Part shown: one piece after another, positions 25,890-34,252 of the stretch
Numbering within the stretch: position 1 is the stretch's first letter
Layout: every line of letters begins with the position of its first letter
Source: an uncultured Oscillibacter sp.
GTDB lineage: Bacteria; Bacillota; Clostridia; Oscillospirales; Oscillospiraceae
DNA: 53,157 bases
Assembly: GCA_900770295.1 (NCBI GenBank)
Contig: CAAGJQ010000002.1
Span: 1 to 53,157, forward strand
Direction: 5' to 3'
Program-made: the position numbers and the translations under genes
Notes under the pieces: model-generated
What the model was told of the DNA's origin: nothing
The model's input: only the letters and a program-made list of their open reading frames with translations
Databases searched by the model: none

Positions 25890-26981
25890 ATGAACAAGCG
25901 GGTATTGGCGATGCTCCTGGCGGCGGTGATGCTGCTGAGCCTGGCGGGCTGCGGGAAAAAGGAGGAACCGGTGGAACCGGCGGTGGAGCCGGAGCCCATC
26001 GAGGAGCCTGTTCCGGAGCCGGAACCGGAGCCTGAGCCTGAACCGGAGCCCTACGTGCCTGCGGGCACCAACCCCCTGACGGGGCTTCCCATGGAGCCGG
26101 AGTACGAGAACGACCGCCCGGTGGCGGTGATGTTCAACAACCTGAAAGCGGCCCAGCCCCAACTGGGCATCTCCCAGGCGGACATCATCTATGAGGTCCC
26201 GGCGGAGGGCGGCATCACCCGGATGCTGGGCGTGTTCCAGAACATCAGCGGCGCGGGCGTCCTGGGCAGTATCCGCTCCGCCCGGCCCTATTACATCGAG
26301 CTGGCCCTGGGCCTTGACGCGCTGTATGTCCACGCCGGCGGCAGTCCGGAGGCGTACCAGGACCTCAAAAGCTGGAAGGTGGACAACATGGACGGCGTCA
26401 ACGGCGGGTCCGACGCCAAGATCTTCTGGCGGGACGCGGAGCGCCGCAAGACCATGGACTACGAGCACACCCTGGTGACCTCCGACGAGAAGATTCTGGA
26501 GTATCTGAGCCAGGGCCGCTTCCGCACGGAGCACAATGAGGGCTACACCTACGACCAGACCTTCGCGGAGGACGGCACGCCGGCCAACGGCGCTCCGGCG
26601 GCGGACGTGACGGTGAAATTCTCCAACTACAAGACCGGCACCTTCACCTACGACCCGGAGACCCGGCTCTATATGGCGGGGCAGTACGGCACGGAGCACA
26701 TCGACGGCTCCACCAACGAGCAGGTGAGCGCCACGAACGTGCTGGTGCTGCGGACCAGTATGAAGGTGCTGGATTCGGCGGGCCGTCTGCGGGTGGACCT
26801 GACCGGCGGCAAGGGCACGTTCTTCTGCGGCGGCAAGGCCGTGGACATCCAGTGGAGCAAGGGGGACCGGAACAGCCAGCTGGTCTACAAGCTGACGGAC
26901 GGAACCCCGCTGACCCTGGGGCAGGGCCGGAGCTACGTCTGCATCATCAATTCCGCATCCGGCACCCTCTCCTATCAATAA
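25890..26981 (+). CDS. YerB-like DUF3048 lipoprotein
   Basis: 363 residues. The signal peptide ends in lipobox LSLAGC with C19, so it is anchored outside the membrane. A Glu/Pro-repeat linker (about 23-55) follows, then the DUF3048 domain with NPLTGLP, VMFNNLKAAQPQLGISQADI, GSIRSARPYYIELA and HAGGSPEAY. The molecular function is unknown. The ATG at 25890 was chosen over 25872 because it gives a proper signal peptide and has GAGAGG about 10 bases upstream. A TTCG-looped terminator follows. Confidence 0.88.
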   Translation: MNKRVLAMLLAAVMLLSLAGCGKKEEPVEPAVEPEPIEEPVPEPEPEPEPEPEPYVPAGTNPLTGLPMEPEYENDRPVAVMFNNLKAAQPQLGISQADIIYEVPAEGGITRMLGVFQNISGAGVLGSIRSARPYYIELALGLDALYVHAGGSPEAYQDLKSWKVDNMDGVNGGSDAKIFWRDAERRKTMDYEHTLVTSDEKILEYLSQGRFRTEHNEGYTYDQTFAEDGTPANGAPAADVTVKFSNYKTGTFTYDPETRLYMAGQYGTEHIDGSTNEQVSATNVLVLRTSMKVLDSAGRLRVDLTGGKGTFFCGGKAVDIQWSKGDRNSQLVYKLTDGTPLTLGQGRSYVCIINSASGTLSYQ

Positions 26982-26991
26982 ACGTACAGAG

Positions 26992-27017
26992 CAGCGGGCC
27001 TTCGGGCCCGCTGTTTT
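26992..27017 (+). terminator. Intrinsic terminator after the DUF3048 gene
   Basis: CAGCGGGCC, loop TTCG, GGCCCGCTG, then TTTT. Confidence 0.9.
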
Positions 27018-27020
27018 CGC

Positions 27021-27046
27021 ACCTCCGGCGGCCGGCGGCATACACT
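27021..27046 (+). promoter_or_regulatory. Possible late mother-cell (sigma-K-like) promoter
   Basis: AC (27021-27022), 16 bases, CATACACT (27039-27046), fitting the loose AC-N16-CATAnnnT pattern of sigma-K. A short hairpin TGAAAGA/TCTTTCA (27051-27069) lies in the leader. Both elements are short, so chance matching is a real risk. Confidence 0.25.
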
Positions 27047-27096
27047 GGAATGAAAGAGTTCTTCTTTCACCCAGCTACTTATTAGGAGGTATTGCA

Positions 27097-27939
27097 ATGC
27101 CCGATAAAGTCATGCCCGGTCCCATCGAGGACCCCAGCGGCATCCGAGAGGCGGTTTGCATCCATACCAGAAAAATCTATGACTCGTGCAGAGACAAGGA
27201 TTGTATCGAGGACCTGCGCTTCTATCCGAAGATGCAGTATGTGGATGTCATCAACCGTGCCCTGTCCGTGAAGGGCGGCAGCGCCAGGCTGCTGTACGTG
27301 TACGTGGATGTGGAGCCCGTCAGCTTCAACCGGGGCTTCTACACCGTGGATATGCGCTTTTTCTACTCCGTGACCCTCCAGGCCTACCTCAGCTGCCCCG
27401 CCCCCGTCACCGTGGAGGGCCTGTGCGTGTTCGACAAGCGGGCCATCCTGTTCGGCAGCGAGGGGAACGCCAAGATCTTCTCCTCCGAGATGCGGACCGG
27501 CGAGCCCGACATGCAGATGATGCGCCGGGCCAACGCCCCCATCGCCGTGGTGGAGGCCGTGGACCCCATCGTGCTGGACACCCGGATCATGGACTGCTGC
27601 GGCAAGCGGGACTGCGACTGCGATCTGTGCGAGGTGCCGTCCTTCGTCAACAGCTGCTTCAACGGGGAACTGTCCAGCGGCGATGACAACCGCCGCATCT
27701 ACGTCACCCTGGGCCAGTTCTCCATCGTGCGCCTGGAGCGGGACTCCCAGCTGCTGGTGCCGGTGTACGACTACTGCATGCCCGACAAGGAGTGCTCCTG
27801 CGGCAGCGGCGGCACCGAGGACCCCTGCGGCATCTTCCGGAACATCTCCTTCCCGGTGGGCGAGTTCTTCCCGCCCAACACCGTCCGGATGCCGGAGAAC
27901 TACGAGGACGCCAAGTCCTGCTATTCGTTTACGAAATAA
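27097..27939 (+). CDS. Conserved Cys-rich clostridial protein, unknown function
   Basis: 280 residues, no signal peptide or membrane helix. Cysteines cluster at the start (CIHTRKIYDSCRDKDCIEDL), in the middle (MDCCGKRDCDCDLCEVPSF) and near the end (CMPDKECSCGSG). The body is beta-rich (LLYVYVDVEPVSFNRGFYTVD, RAILFGSEGNAKIFSSE). I recall similar unnamed proteins in other Clostridia. The Cys-rich, secretion-signal-free form and sporulation neighbours on both sides suggest a spore coat or exosporium protein; this is inference. TTAGGAGGT gives a strong ribosome site. Confidence 0.75.
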   Translation: MPDKVMPGPIEDPSGIREAVCIHTRKIYDSCRDKDCIEDLRFYPKMQYVDVINRALSVKGGSARLLYVYVDVEPVSFNRGFYTVDMRFFYSVTLQAYLSCPAPVTVEGLCVFDKRAILFGSEGNAKIFSSEMRTGEPDMQMMRRANAPIAVVEAVDPIVLDTRIMDCCGKRDCDCDLCEVPSFVNSCFNGELSSGDDNRRIYVTLGQFSIVRLERDSQLLVPVYDYCMPDKECSCGSGGTEDPCGIFRNISFPVGEFFPPNTVRMPENYEDAKSCYSFTK

Positions 27940-27958
27940 GGAACATACACAGGAGGAG

Positions 27959-27989
27959 ACAGGCCGGTTCGTTGGAACCGGCCTGTTTT
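27959..27989 (+). terminator. Intrinsic terminator after the Cys-rich gene
   Basis: ACAGGCCGGTTC, loop GTTG, GAACCGGCCTGT, then TTT. Confidence 0.93.
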
Positions 27990-28010
27990 CACGCGCCCTG
28001 AAAAAAATCC

Positions 28011-28040
28011 GGCATAGCGGCGGACGAGCCGTCATAGATT
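28011..28040 (+). promoter_or_regulatory. Sigma-E-like promoter of the spoIIIA operon
   Basis: GGCATA (28011-28016) and CATAGATT (28033-28040), 30 bases before the spoIIIAA start. spoIIIA is transcribed by sigma-E in B. subtilis, and the match to the sipL upstream region (same spacing) strengthens the call. Confidence 0.6.
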
Positions 28041-28069
28041 GAAACAGCTAACGAAAGGGGGAACTGCCC

Positions 28070-28984
28070 TTGGAGAGAGATGTCAATATTCTGCGGTATC
28101 AGGACGCGGCGGCGGTGCTGCCGGTCCGGCTGCGGAAGCTGGCCCTGGCTCTGCCGGAGGAACAGCGGGCGGAGGCGGAGGAGTTCCGGCTCCGGGCCGG
28201 ACGGCCCATGACCGTGCTGCTGCCCGGCGGGGAGGTGCCGCTGGACGCCTTTGTGGAGCCGGAGGAGCTGGAGACCCTGTGCGACCTGGCCACGGAATTT
28301 TCCCGGTACGCGGCGGCGGAGACCCTGCGGGAGGGCTACCTCTCCGTGCGGGGCGGCTTCCGGGTGGGGCTGTGCGGCACGGCGGTGATGAAGGACGGCG
28401 TCAACACGAACCTGAAAAATTTTTCCTCCGCCGTGGTCCGCATCGCCCGGGAGAAGAAGGGCATCGCCGACGAGCTGGCCCTGAAGCTCTTCCCGGACGG
28501 GGAATTTGCCAGCACCCTCATCCTGTCGCCCCCCGGCGGAGGAAAGACAACGCTGCTGCGGGACCTGGTCCGGCGGCTGTCCGAGGGCGTGGAGGGCTTC
28601 GGCCCCCGACGGGTGTCCCTCATCGACGAGCGGGGCGAGGTGGCGGTGATGTACCGGGGGGAGCCCCAGATGGACGTGGGGCCCCACACCGACGTGCTGG
28701 ACGCCTGCCCGAAGGCGCTGGGCATCCCCATCGTCCTGCGGGCCATGAACCCCCAGATCATCGCCGTGGACGAGATCACGGTCCGGGAGGACCTGAAAGC
28801 CGCCGCCATGGCGGCGGGCTGCGGGGTGCGGCTGCTGGCTACCATCCACGCCGCCGATGTGGAGGAGCTGACGCAAAAGCCCTTGTACCGCCAGCTGCTG
28901 GAGGACCGGGTTTTCCGGCTGGCCGTGCGGATCGTCCGGACGGAGACGGGACGGGCCTACGAGGTGGAGGAGCTGCCATGCTGA
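28070..28984 (+). CDS. spoIIIAA: Stage III sporulation protein AA (ATPase)
   Basis: 304 residues. A secretion-type ATPase thought to power the SpoIIIA-SpoIIQ channel between mother cell and forespore. Walker A PPGGGKTT (154-161), Walker B-like SLIDERGE, and IIAVDEITVRED. The start is TTG, 8 bases after AAGGGGG, as no suitable ATG exists near the family N-terminus. First gene of the eight-gene operon; overlaps spoIIIAB. Confidence 0.95.
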   Translation: MERDVNILRYQDAAAVLPVRLRKLALALPEEQRAEAEEFRLRAGRPMTVLLPGGEVPLDAFVEPEELETLCDLATEFSRYAAAETLREGYLSVRGGFRVGLCGTAVMKDGVNTNLKNFSSAVVRIAREKKGIADELALKLFPDGEFASTLILSPPGGGKTTLLRDLVRRLSEGVEGFGPRRVSLIDERGEVAVMYRGEPQMDVGPHTDVLDACPKALGIPIVLRAMNPQIIAVDEITVREDLKAAAMAAGCGVRLLATIHAADVEELTQKPLYRQLLEDRVFRLAVRIVRTETGRAYEVEELPC

Positions 28985-29475
28985 AGCTGCTGGGAAGTCT
29001 GTGCGTCCTCAGCGGCGGCGGTCTGGTGTGGCGGAGCTGCCTGGCGGAGCGGCGGCGGCAGCGGGAGACGCTGTGCGATCTCCTGACGGCCCTGCGGCGG
29101 ATGGTCGAGGAGATCCGCATGGCCCGGACGCCGCTGCCGTCCCTGCTGGACGCCCTGGGAAAGTCCTGCGGTCCGGAGGGGGCGGACTTCTTTCACCAGG
29201 CGGCAATGGCCGCCCGGCAGGGCGGAGACCTGCCCGCCGCGTGGCGCCGTGCCGCCGGGGACCTTCCGCTGGTGCCCGGGGACCGGGAGACGCTGGCCGC
29301 GCTGGGGGACAGCCTCCACGGCGACGAGGAGAGTGTCTGTAAGGCGATATCCCTTGTCATCTACCAACTGGCAAAGAGTCTGGAGGAGACGGACCGGGTG
29401 CGGCAGCAGGAGGAGAAGCGGACGGCGGCGCTGTGCTTTTCCGCTGCGGCGCTGATGGTGATTTTACTGATTTGA
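28978..29475 (+). CDS. spoIIIAB: Stage III sporulation protein AB
   Basis: 165 residues with N- and C-terminal hydrophobic segments (about 1-18 and 148-165) flanking a helical domain (LTALRRMVEEIRMARTPLPSLL) like GspF-type platform proteins. Typical length. The ATG lies inside the last codons of spoIIIAA. Confidence 0.93.
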   Translation: MLKLLGSLCVLSGGGLVWRSCLAERRRQRETLCDLLTALRRMVEEIRMARTPLPSLLDALGKSCGPEGADFFHQAAMAARQGGDLPAAWRRAAGDLPLVPGDRETLAALGDSLHGDEESVCKAISLVIYQLAKSLEETDRVRQQEEKRTAALCFSAAALMVILLI

Positions 29476-29485
29476 GGAATACGAC

Positions 29486-29680
29486 ATGGATGTGGATTTG
29501 ATTTTCAAGATCGCGGCCATCGGCATTCTGGTGGCTGTTTTGAACCAGCTGCTCATCCGCTCCGGGCGGGAGGAGCAGGGGATGATGGTGGTCCTGGCGG
29601 GACTGGTGGTGGTCCTGATGATGATGGTCCAGGAGATCAGCGACCTCTTTGCGCTGATCAAGACCCTGTTCCACTTCTGA
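29486..29680 (+). CDS. spoIIIAC: Stage III sporulation protein AC
   Basis: 64 residues with two membrane helices separated by a short charged loop (RSGREEQG). Size and pattern match SpoIIIAC. It sits 10 bases after spoIIIAB and 2 bases before spoIIIAD. Confidence 0.93.
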   Translation: MDVDLIFKIAAIGILVAVLNQLLIRSGREEQGMMVVLAGLVVVLMMMVQEISDLFALIKTLFHF

Positions 29681-29682
29681 CC

Positions 29683-30072
29683 ATGGAGCAGATCATCCAG
29701 ATCACGGCCCTGTGCGTGGTGGGGGCGGTGCTGGCCCTGGTGGTGAAAAAGGGCAGCCCGGAGGCCGCGCTGCTGCTGACGCTGGCCGCCGCCGTCACCG
29801 TGCTGCTGTTTCTGGGCGGGGCGGTGGAGGAGCTGATGGCGTTTCTGGACGAGCTGGCCCAGGGGAGCGGCGTGTCCCAAAGCCTGTTCGTCCCGCTGTA
29901 CAAGACGGTGGGCATCGCGCTGGTGGTGAAGGTGGGGAGCGGTCTCTGCCGGGACGCGGGGGAGTCGGCCCTGGCCTCCGTGGTGGAGACGGCGGGGGCG
30001 GTGTGCGCCCTGCTGGTGGCCCTGCCGCTGCTGCGGGCGGTGCTGTCGCTGTTACTGGAGCTGATGGAATGA
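29683..30072 (+). CDS. spoIIIAD: Stage III sporulation protein AD
   Basis: 129 residues, three to four membrane helices, with the family-like YKTVGIALVVKVGSGLCRDAGESALASVVE segment in the middle. The stop overlaps the spoIIIAE start. Confidence 0.93.
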   Translation: MEQIIQITALCVVGAVLALVVKKGSPEAALLLTLAAAVTVLLFLGGAVEELMAFLDELAQGSGVSQSLFVPLYKTVGIALVVKVGSGLCRDAGESALASVVETAGAVCALLVALPLLRAVLSLLLELME

Positions 30073-31145
30073 AAAAACTGATTTGTCTGCTGCTGTGCCT
30101 GCTGGCGCTGACGGTGGAGGCCCGGGCGGCGGAGGTGCCCAAGGATGTGGCGGACGCCCTGCCGGAGCAGGCGGAGGAGCTGATGGAGGACACGGACACC
30201 TCGGACGCCCAGGGCTTTGCCGCGGGCGTGAGCCGCATTCTGGAGAAGATGGGCGGCAAGGCGGGGGACATCCTCCGCCAGCGGGTGCGGGGCGCGGCGT
30301 CTATTTTGCTGGTGGTGGTGCTGTGCGGCGCCATCGATGGGTTTTCCCAGGGGACCGGCGGCAGGGCCGCCGCCTTTTTGCCCATGGCGGGGGCGCTGTC
30401 CGTGACGCTGCTGACGGCGGGGAGTCTGGACGCCCTCATCGGCCTGGGGGCGGAGACCATCGGGGACCTCCATACGTTTTCCCAGGTCCTTCTGCCCACC
30501 CTGGCGGCGGCCACGGCGGCCTCCGGGGCCGTGACCACCGCCACCTTTCAGCAGGTGACCACGGTGCTTTTCGCGGACCTGCTGCTAAGTCTCATGGACG
30601 GGCTGCTGATGCCGCTGGTGTACCTGTACATCGGCGTCCTCACCGCCTCCGCCTGCCTGCCGGAGAACCGGCTGGGGGCCATCGCCGACGGGCTGAAGAA
30701 AATCACCACCTGGCTCCTGACCATGTCCCTGCTGGTGTTCACGGTCTACCTCTCCGTGGCCCGGGTCATCTCCGGCGGCGTGGACGGCGCCACGGTGAAG
30801 GTGGCGAAGGCTGCCATCTCCGGCGTGGTGCCGGTGGTGGGCGGCATCATCGCCGAGGCGTCGGAGACGGTGCTGGCCGGGGCGGGTCTGCTGAAAAATA
30901 CCATCGGCGTGTTCGGGATGCTGGCCATCCTGGCCACCTGCGCCTACCCCTTTTTGCAGCTGGGCATCCAGTACCTGCTGTACAAGCTGACGGCCTTTCT
31001 GGCCGCGGCGGTGGGGAGCCCCGGCCTCTGCAAGCTCATCGACGGCCTGGGCGGCGCCTTCGGCCTGGTGCTGGGAATGACGGGGAGCTGCGCGCTGCTG
31101 CTTCTCATTTCGGTGCTGTCCTCCGTGGCGGCGGTGGTGCCATGA
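30069..31145 (+). CDS. spoIIIAE: Stage III sporulation protein AE
   Basis: 358 residues. A signal peptide (about 1-20, ending EARA) precedes a polar stretch and then several membrane helices, the layout of SpoIIIAE, the multi-pass component of the feeding-tube channel. The GGVDGATVKVAKAAISGVVPVVGGIIAEASETV segment is highly family-like. The ATG overlaps the spoIIIAD stop; the stop overlaps the spoIIIAF start. Confidence 0.95.
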   Translation: MKKLICLLLCLLALTVEARAAEVPKDVADALPEQAEELMEDTDTSDAQGFAAGVSRILEKMGGKAGDILRQRVRGAASILLVVVLCGAIDGFSQGTGGRAAAFLPMAGALSVTLLTAGSLDALIGLGAETIGDLHTFSQVLLPTLAAATAASGAVTTATFQQVTTVLFADLLLSLMDGLLMPLVYLYIGVLTASACLPENRLGAIADGLKKITTWLLTMSLLVFTVYLSVARVISGGVDGATVKVAKAAISGVVPVVGGIIAEASETVLAGAGLLKNTIGVFGMLAILATCAYPFLQLGIQYLLYKLTAFLAAAVGSPGLCKLIDGLGGAFGLVLGMTGSCALLLLISVLSSVAAVVP

Positions 31146-31618
31146 TCGGCGCGGTGAGGGCGTGGCTCACCTCCATCGTGATGGTGACGCTGCTGCTGTC
31201 CGTGGCCCAGACCCTGATCCCCGAGGGGACCATCCGGAAGATCGCGGGCTTCACCGGCGGGCTGATTTTGCTGGTGGCCCTGCTCCGGCCGGTGCTGGGG
31301 GCGGACCTGGAGCGGCTGCATCTGGACCTGGGGGATTACGAGCGGGCCATCGAAGAGCGGCAGGAGGAGCTTGCCTCCGCCGGGAACACGGAGCTGAAAG
31401 CACTCATAGAGTCCCGGACCGCCGCATATATATCGGACAAAGCGAACGCTCTGGGACTGGAGGTGACGGTCCGGGTGGAGGCCGAGGCGGGAGCGGACGG
31501 CATCCCGGTGCCGGCGGCCGCGGACATCCAAGGCGCCAGAAGCGAGGAACTGGCATCGTATATGGAGCAGGAACTGGGAATTCCAAGGGAGAGGCAGAGC
31601 TGGCATGAAGAAAGCTGA
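31142..31618 (+). CDS. spoIIIAF: Stage III sporulation protein AF
   Basis: 158 residues: two N-terminal membrane helices (about 5-25 and 34-52) and an extracytoplasmic domain of ring-building-motif type (residues 85-158). Overlaps spoIIIAE by 4 and spoIIIAG by 14 bases. Confidence 0.9.
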   Translation: MIGAVRAWLTSIVMVTLLLSVAQTLIPEGTIRKIAGFTGGLILLVALLRPVLGADLERLHLDLGDYERAIEERQEELASAGNTELKALIESRTAAYISDKANALGLEVTVRVEAEAGADGIPVPAAADIQGARSEELASYMEQELGIPRERQSWHEES

Positions 31619-32123
31619 AGGAGTGCGAAAGCTATGGGACAAATACAAATACGCGGGCTTAGTGGCGCTGATCGGCGCCGTGCTGCTGCTATGGCCGAGT
31701 GGGAACAGCAGTACCGGCAGGAGCGGGAGCAGCGCGGCGGAGACCGTGCTCGCCGCGGAGGCCGGAGACTTGCAGGAGCAGATGGAGGACATCCTGGGGA
31801 CCATCAGCGGCGTGGGGCAGGTGCGGGTGCTGCTGACGCTGGACTCCGATGGGGAGCGGCAGCTGGCCCAGGACACGGAGCTGACCTACAGCGGGGACAC
31901 GGCATCGCCGGAGGACTACTCGCGCAGATCCGAGACAGTGTTCGAGGACAGCGGCGACGGGGACCGGACCGTGGTGACCCGGACGGTATATCCCACGTAC
32001 CGGGGAGCGCTGGTGGTGTGCCAGGGCGGGGACCGGGCGGAGGTGAAGCTGGCGGTAACGGAGGCGGTGGCGGCGCTGACCGGCCTTTCCGCCGACCGCA
32101 TCAAGGTGGCAAAGTGGCAGTGA
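31605..32123 (+). CDS. spoIIIAG: Stage III sporulation protein AG
   Basis: 172 residues. One membrane helix (about 16-33), then a ring-building-motif domain starting EQMEDILGTISGVGQVRVLLTL and interrupted by a beta insertion, as in SpoIIIAG, which forms a large ring in the intermembrane space. Confidence 0.93.
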   Translation: MKKAEGVRKLWDKYKYAGLVALIGAVLLLWPSGNSSTGRSGSSAAETVLAAEAGDLQEQMEDILGTISGVGQVRVLLTLDSDGERQLAQDTELTYSGDTASPEDYSRRSETVFEDSGDGDRTVVTRTVYPTYRGALVVCQGGDRAEVKLAVTEAVAALTGLSADRIKVAKWQ

Positions 32124-32146
32124 TCATATGGAGGAGGAAAGACCCG

Positions 32147-32731
32147 ATGCGAGCAAAATGGAAGCGGAACGCGGTGATCGTGACCATGGCGGTGCTGGTG
32201 TGCGCGGCCGTGGGACTGAACTGGAAATTCTCCGGGGAGGAGGCGGTGAAGAGCGCCTCCCAGGACGCGGAGGCGGCCGGAACGAAAATTCTGGGAGAGG
32301 CCACCCTGGTGTCCGGAGCGGAGGGCACCGATGAGGAGACTGGCGCCCCGCTGGACGAGGACGCGGTGTACTCCGGCTCGGACTACTTCGCCTCGGCCCG
32401 GCTGACACGGCAGCAGGCCCGGGACAACGCCATCTCCCTGCTGCAGGAGGCGGCGGAGCAGGAAAACGCGGACCAGAGCGTGGCCAATGAGGCCAGCGAG
32501 GGCATCCAGGTCCTGGCGTCCTACACGCTGAAGGAGGCCCAGATCGAAAATCTGGTGACGGCCAAGGGATATCAGGACTGCGTGGCCTTCATGGGGGAGG
32601 ACGGCATCAGCATCGTGGTCTCCACCGATGACGGGGAGCTGACGGCGGAGGATGTGGCGAAGATCACGGACATCGCCAAGTCGGAGACGGGCTATTCCGC
32701 CAGCGGCATCCGGATCATGGCCACAAATTAG
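32147..32731 (+). CDS. spoIIIAH: Stage III sporulation protein AH
   Basis: 194 residues: membrane anchor (about 8-24), variable linker, and a YscJ/FliF-like ring domain (FASARLTRQQARDNAISLLQEAAE onward) that pairs with forespore SpoIIQ. The ATG at 32147 follows GGAGGAGGAAA. Last gene of the operon. Confidence 0.93.
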   Translation: MRAKWKRNAVIVTMAVLVCAAVGLNWKFSGEEAVKSASQDAEAAGTKILGEATLVSGAEGTDEETGAPLDEDAVYSGSDYFASARLTRQQARDNAISLLQEAAEQENADQSVANEASEGIQVLASYTLKEAQIENLVTAKGYQDCVAFMGEDGISIVVSTDDGELTAEDVAKITDIAKSETGYSASGIRIMATN

Positions 32732-32734
32732 ATG

Positions 32735-32763
32735 TTGTAATTTGTGGGATACCATGGTAAAAT
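32735..32763 (+). promoter_or_regulatory. Promoter of asp23-nusB
   Basis: TTGTAA (32735-32740), 17 bases, TAAAAT (32758-32763) with an extended -10 TG. It separates the vegetative genes asp23 and nusB from the sporulation operon. Confidence 0.7.
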
Positions 32764-32827
32764 ATTGACCCAGGAATGTAATCGGCGTTTCGCTTTTACC
32801 AAGGATAAATGGATAAGGAGAATCACA

Positions 32828-33205
32828 ATGGCTGAGAGCAAGGAATACATGACGCTGCCGGAGGAGAACGGAAGCATCAACATCTCGGAGGAGGTCATCG
32901 CGGCCATCGCCGTGGGCGCCGTCCGGGAAGTGGAGGGCGTGTCCGGCATGATGACCACCATGGGCGGCAGTGTCACCGATCTGGTGAACAACAAGAAGAA
33001 CGCCCAGAAGGGCGTCAAGGGCGTGAAGATCGACATGACCGGCGCGGCCCTGACGCTGGACCTGTATCTGACCGTGGAGTACGGCCACGCCATCCCCGAG
33101 GTGGCGGAAAACGCTCAGAAGGCGGTCTCCTCCTCCGTGGAGGCCATGACCGGCTGCCCCGTGGAGGCGGTCAATATCCACGTGGGCGGCGTGACCCTGG
33201 CATAA
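32828..33205 (+). CDS. Asp23/Gls24 family protein (YqhY-like)
   Basis: 125 residues with the Asp23 signature NISEEVIAAIAVGAVREVEGVSGM and the end VNIHVGGVTLA. In B. subtilis YqhY sits beside nusB and affects acetyl-CoA carboxylase activity. AAGGAG lies before the ATG at 32828; longer in-frame starts are not supported. Confidence 0.92.
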   Translation: MAESKEYMTLPEENGSINISEEVIAAIAVGAVREVEGVSGMMTTMGGSVTDLVNNKKNAQKGVKGVKIDMTGAALTLDLYLTVEYGHAIPEVAENAQKAVSSSVEAMTGCPVEAVNIHVGGVTLA

Positions 33206-33233
33206 ACGAGAGAGAAAAGGACGAATTGTTATT

Positions 33234-33683
33234 ATGGTACGGAATACCGCACGGGAGATTGCCATTCATCTTTCCTATGAACTGAGCTTTACGAATAAAC
33301 CCATCGACGAGCTGCTGGACGAACGCCTGACAGCGGAGACCTTCGCCACCCTGGCGGGGGAGGACCCCATCTATGAGGAGGCCCCTAACGCCAAGCAGGC
33401 GGACTATATCCGCCGTCTGGTGAAAGGCGTGGATGAGCACGCGGCGGAGCTGGACGGATACATCGCCAAGTACGCCAAGGGCTGGAGCTTCTCCCGCATC
33501 CCGCTGGTGGCCTCCGCCATCATGCGCGTGGCCATGTATGAGATCCTGTATATGCAGGATGTGCCCAACAGCGCCGCCATCAACGAGGCGGTGGAGATTG
33601 CCAAGAAGTATGAGACGCCGGAGACGGTGAAGTTCATCAACGGCATCCTGGGCAGCTTCGTGCGGCAGGAAGTCACCGAATAA
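33234..33683 (+). CDS. nusB: Transcription antitermination factor NusB
   Basis: 149 residues, all helical. Seen: TAREIAIHLSYEL at the N-terminus and the C-terminal motif PNSAAINEAVEIAKKY...FINGILGS. It binds boxA RNA with NusE for rRNA antitermination. A long stem-loop terminator follows. Confidence 0.95.
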   Translation: MVRNTAREIAIHLSYELSFTNKPIDELLDERLTAETFATLAGEDPIYEEAPNAKQADYIRRLVKGVDEHAAELDGYIAKYAKGWSFSRIPLVASAIMRVAMYEILYMQDVPNSAAINEAVEIAKKYETPETVKFINGILGSFVRQEVTE

Positions 33684-33690
33684 GTCGGAC

Positions 33691-33737
33691 AACGCAGAGT
33701 GGGGCAGGGGGGAGACCCCGTCCGGCTCTGCGTTTTT
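33691..33737 (+). terminator. Terminator after nusB
   Basis: AACGCAGAG (33691-33699) pairs with CTCTGCGTT across a G-rich loop and is followed by TTTTG. Confidence 0.8.
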
Positions 33738-34250
33738 GTTCCCCCGGGCAGGGGGAGGCGGGGAGATGCGCCCCCCGTTGTCGTCAAAAGAAACTGCGCT
33801 ATACGCGCCCCGCCCTGACTTGGCAGACTTCTGCCGGGTGCGCCGGACATCTGCGGAACAGGGATGGTCTGCCGCCGCAGTTGGGGGTTCCGACTTGCTT
33901 TCGGGGTGGTGGACGCATGGCCTCTGCATCTCTTTCCGCTTCCGCTCCTGCTCTGTTGCGGAAAGTCTCTGCGAAAGGGCGGCGCAGGTATCCACCCGGG
34001 TAGTGCGTAGCGAAGCGGAACGCACGGGGCAAGAAGCGTGCCAAATCCGACAACTACCCCAAAAGCAGCGCCCACACCCCCAAATGCGGAGAAGCACCCT
34101 CTCTGTTCCCCAAGACGAAAGCGCACCCCAGTACCAGCCTCCAGGTTTCCACCGCACCGACATCAACGACCCCCGTCTCTGTCCAAACCTGACCGACAGG
34201 GAAGGATTTGGACACAAAAGCGTTTTTCTTTTGGACCGTCGCAGCGTTAA
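33738..34250. other. Unexplained intergenic sequence between nusB and xseA
   Basis: About 500 bases with no credible gene. Composition differs from the flanking genes: the stretch 34030-34200 is strongly C-rich and G-poor on the + strand, and no frame has a ribosome site plus recognisable protein. A small hairpin GTGCGT/ACGCAC lies near 34000-34025. It could be a decayed gene, a dispersed genomic repeat or an untranslated RNA. It precedes a cluster of hairpins. Confidence 0.5.
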
Positions 34251-34252
34251 GC

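Noticed and set aside
25956..26054. Glu/Pro repeat in the DUF3048 lipoprotein considered as a DNA repeat of interest
   Set aside because: It is a common flexible wall-spanning linker after a lipobox cysteine.
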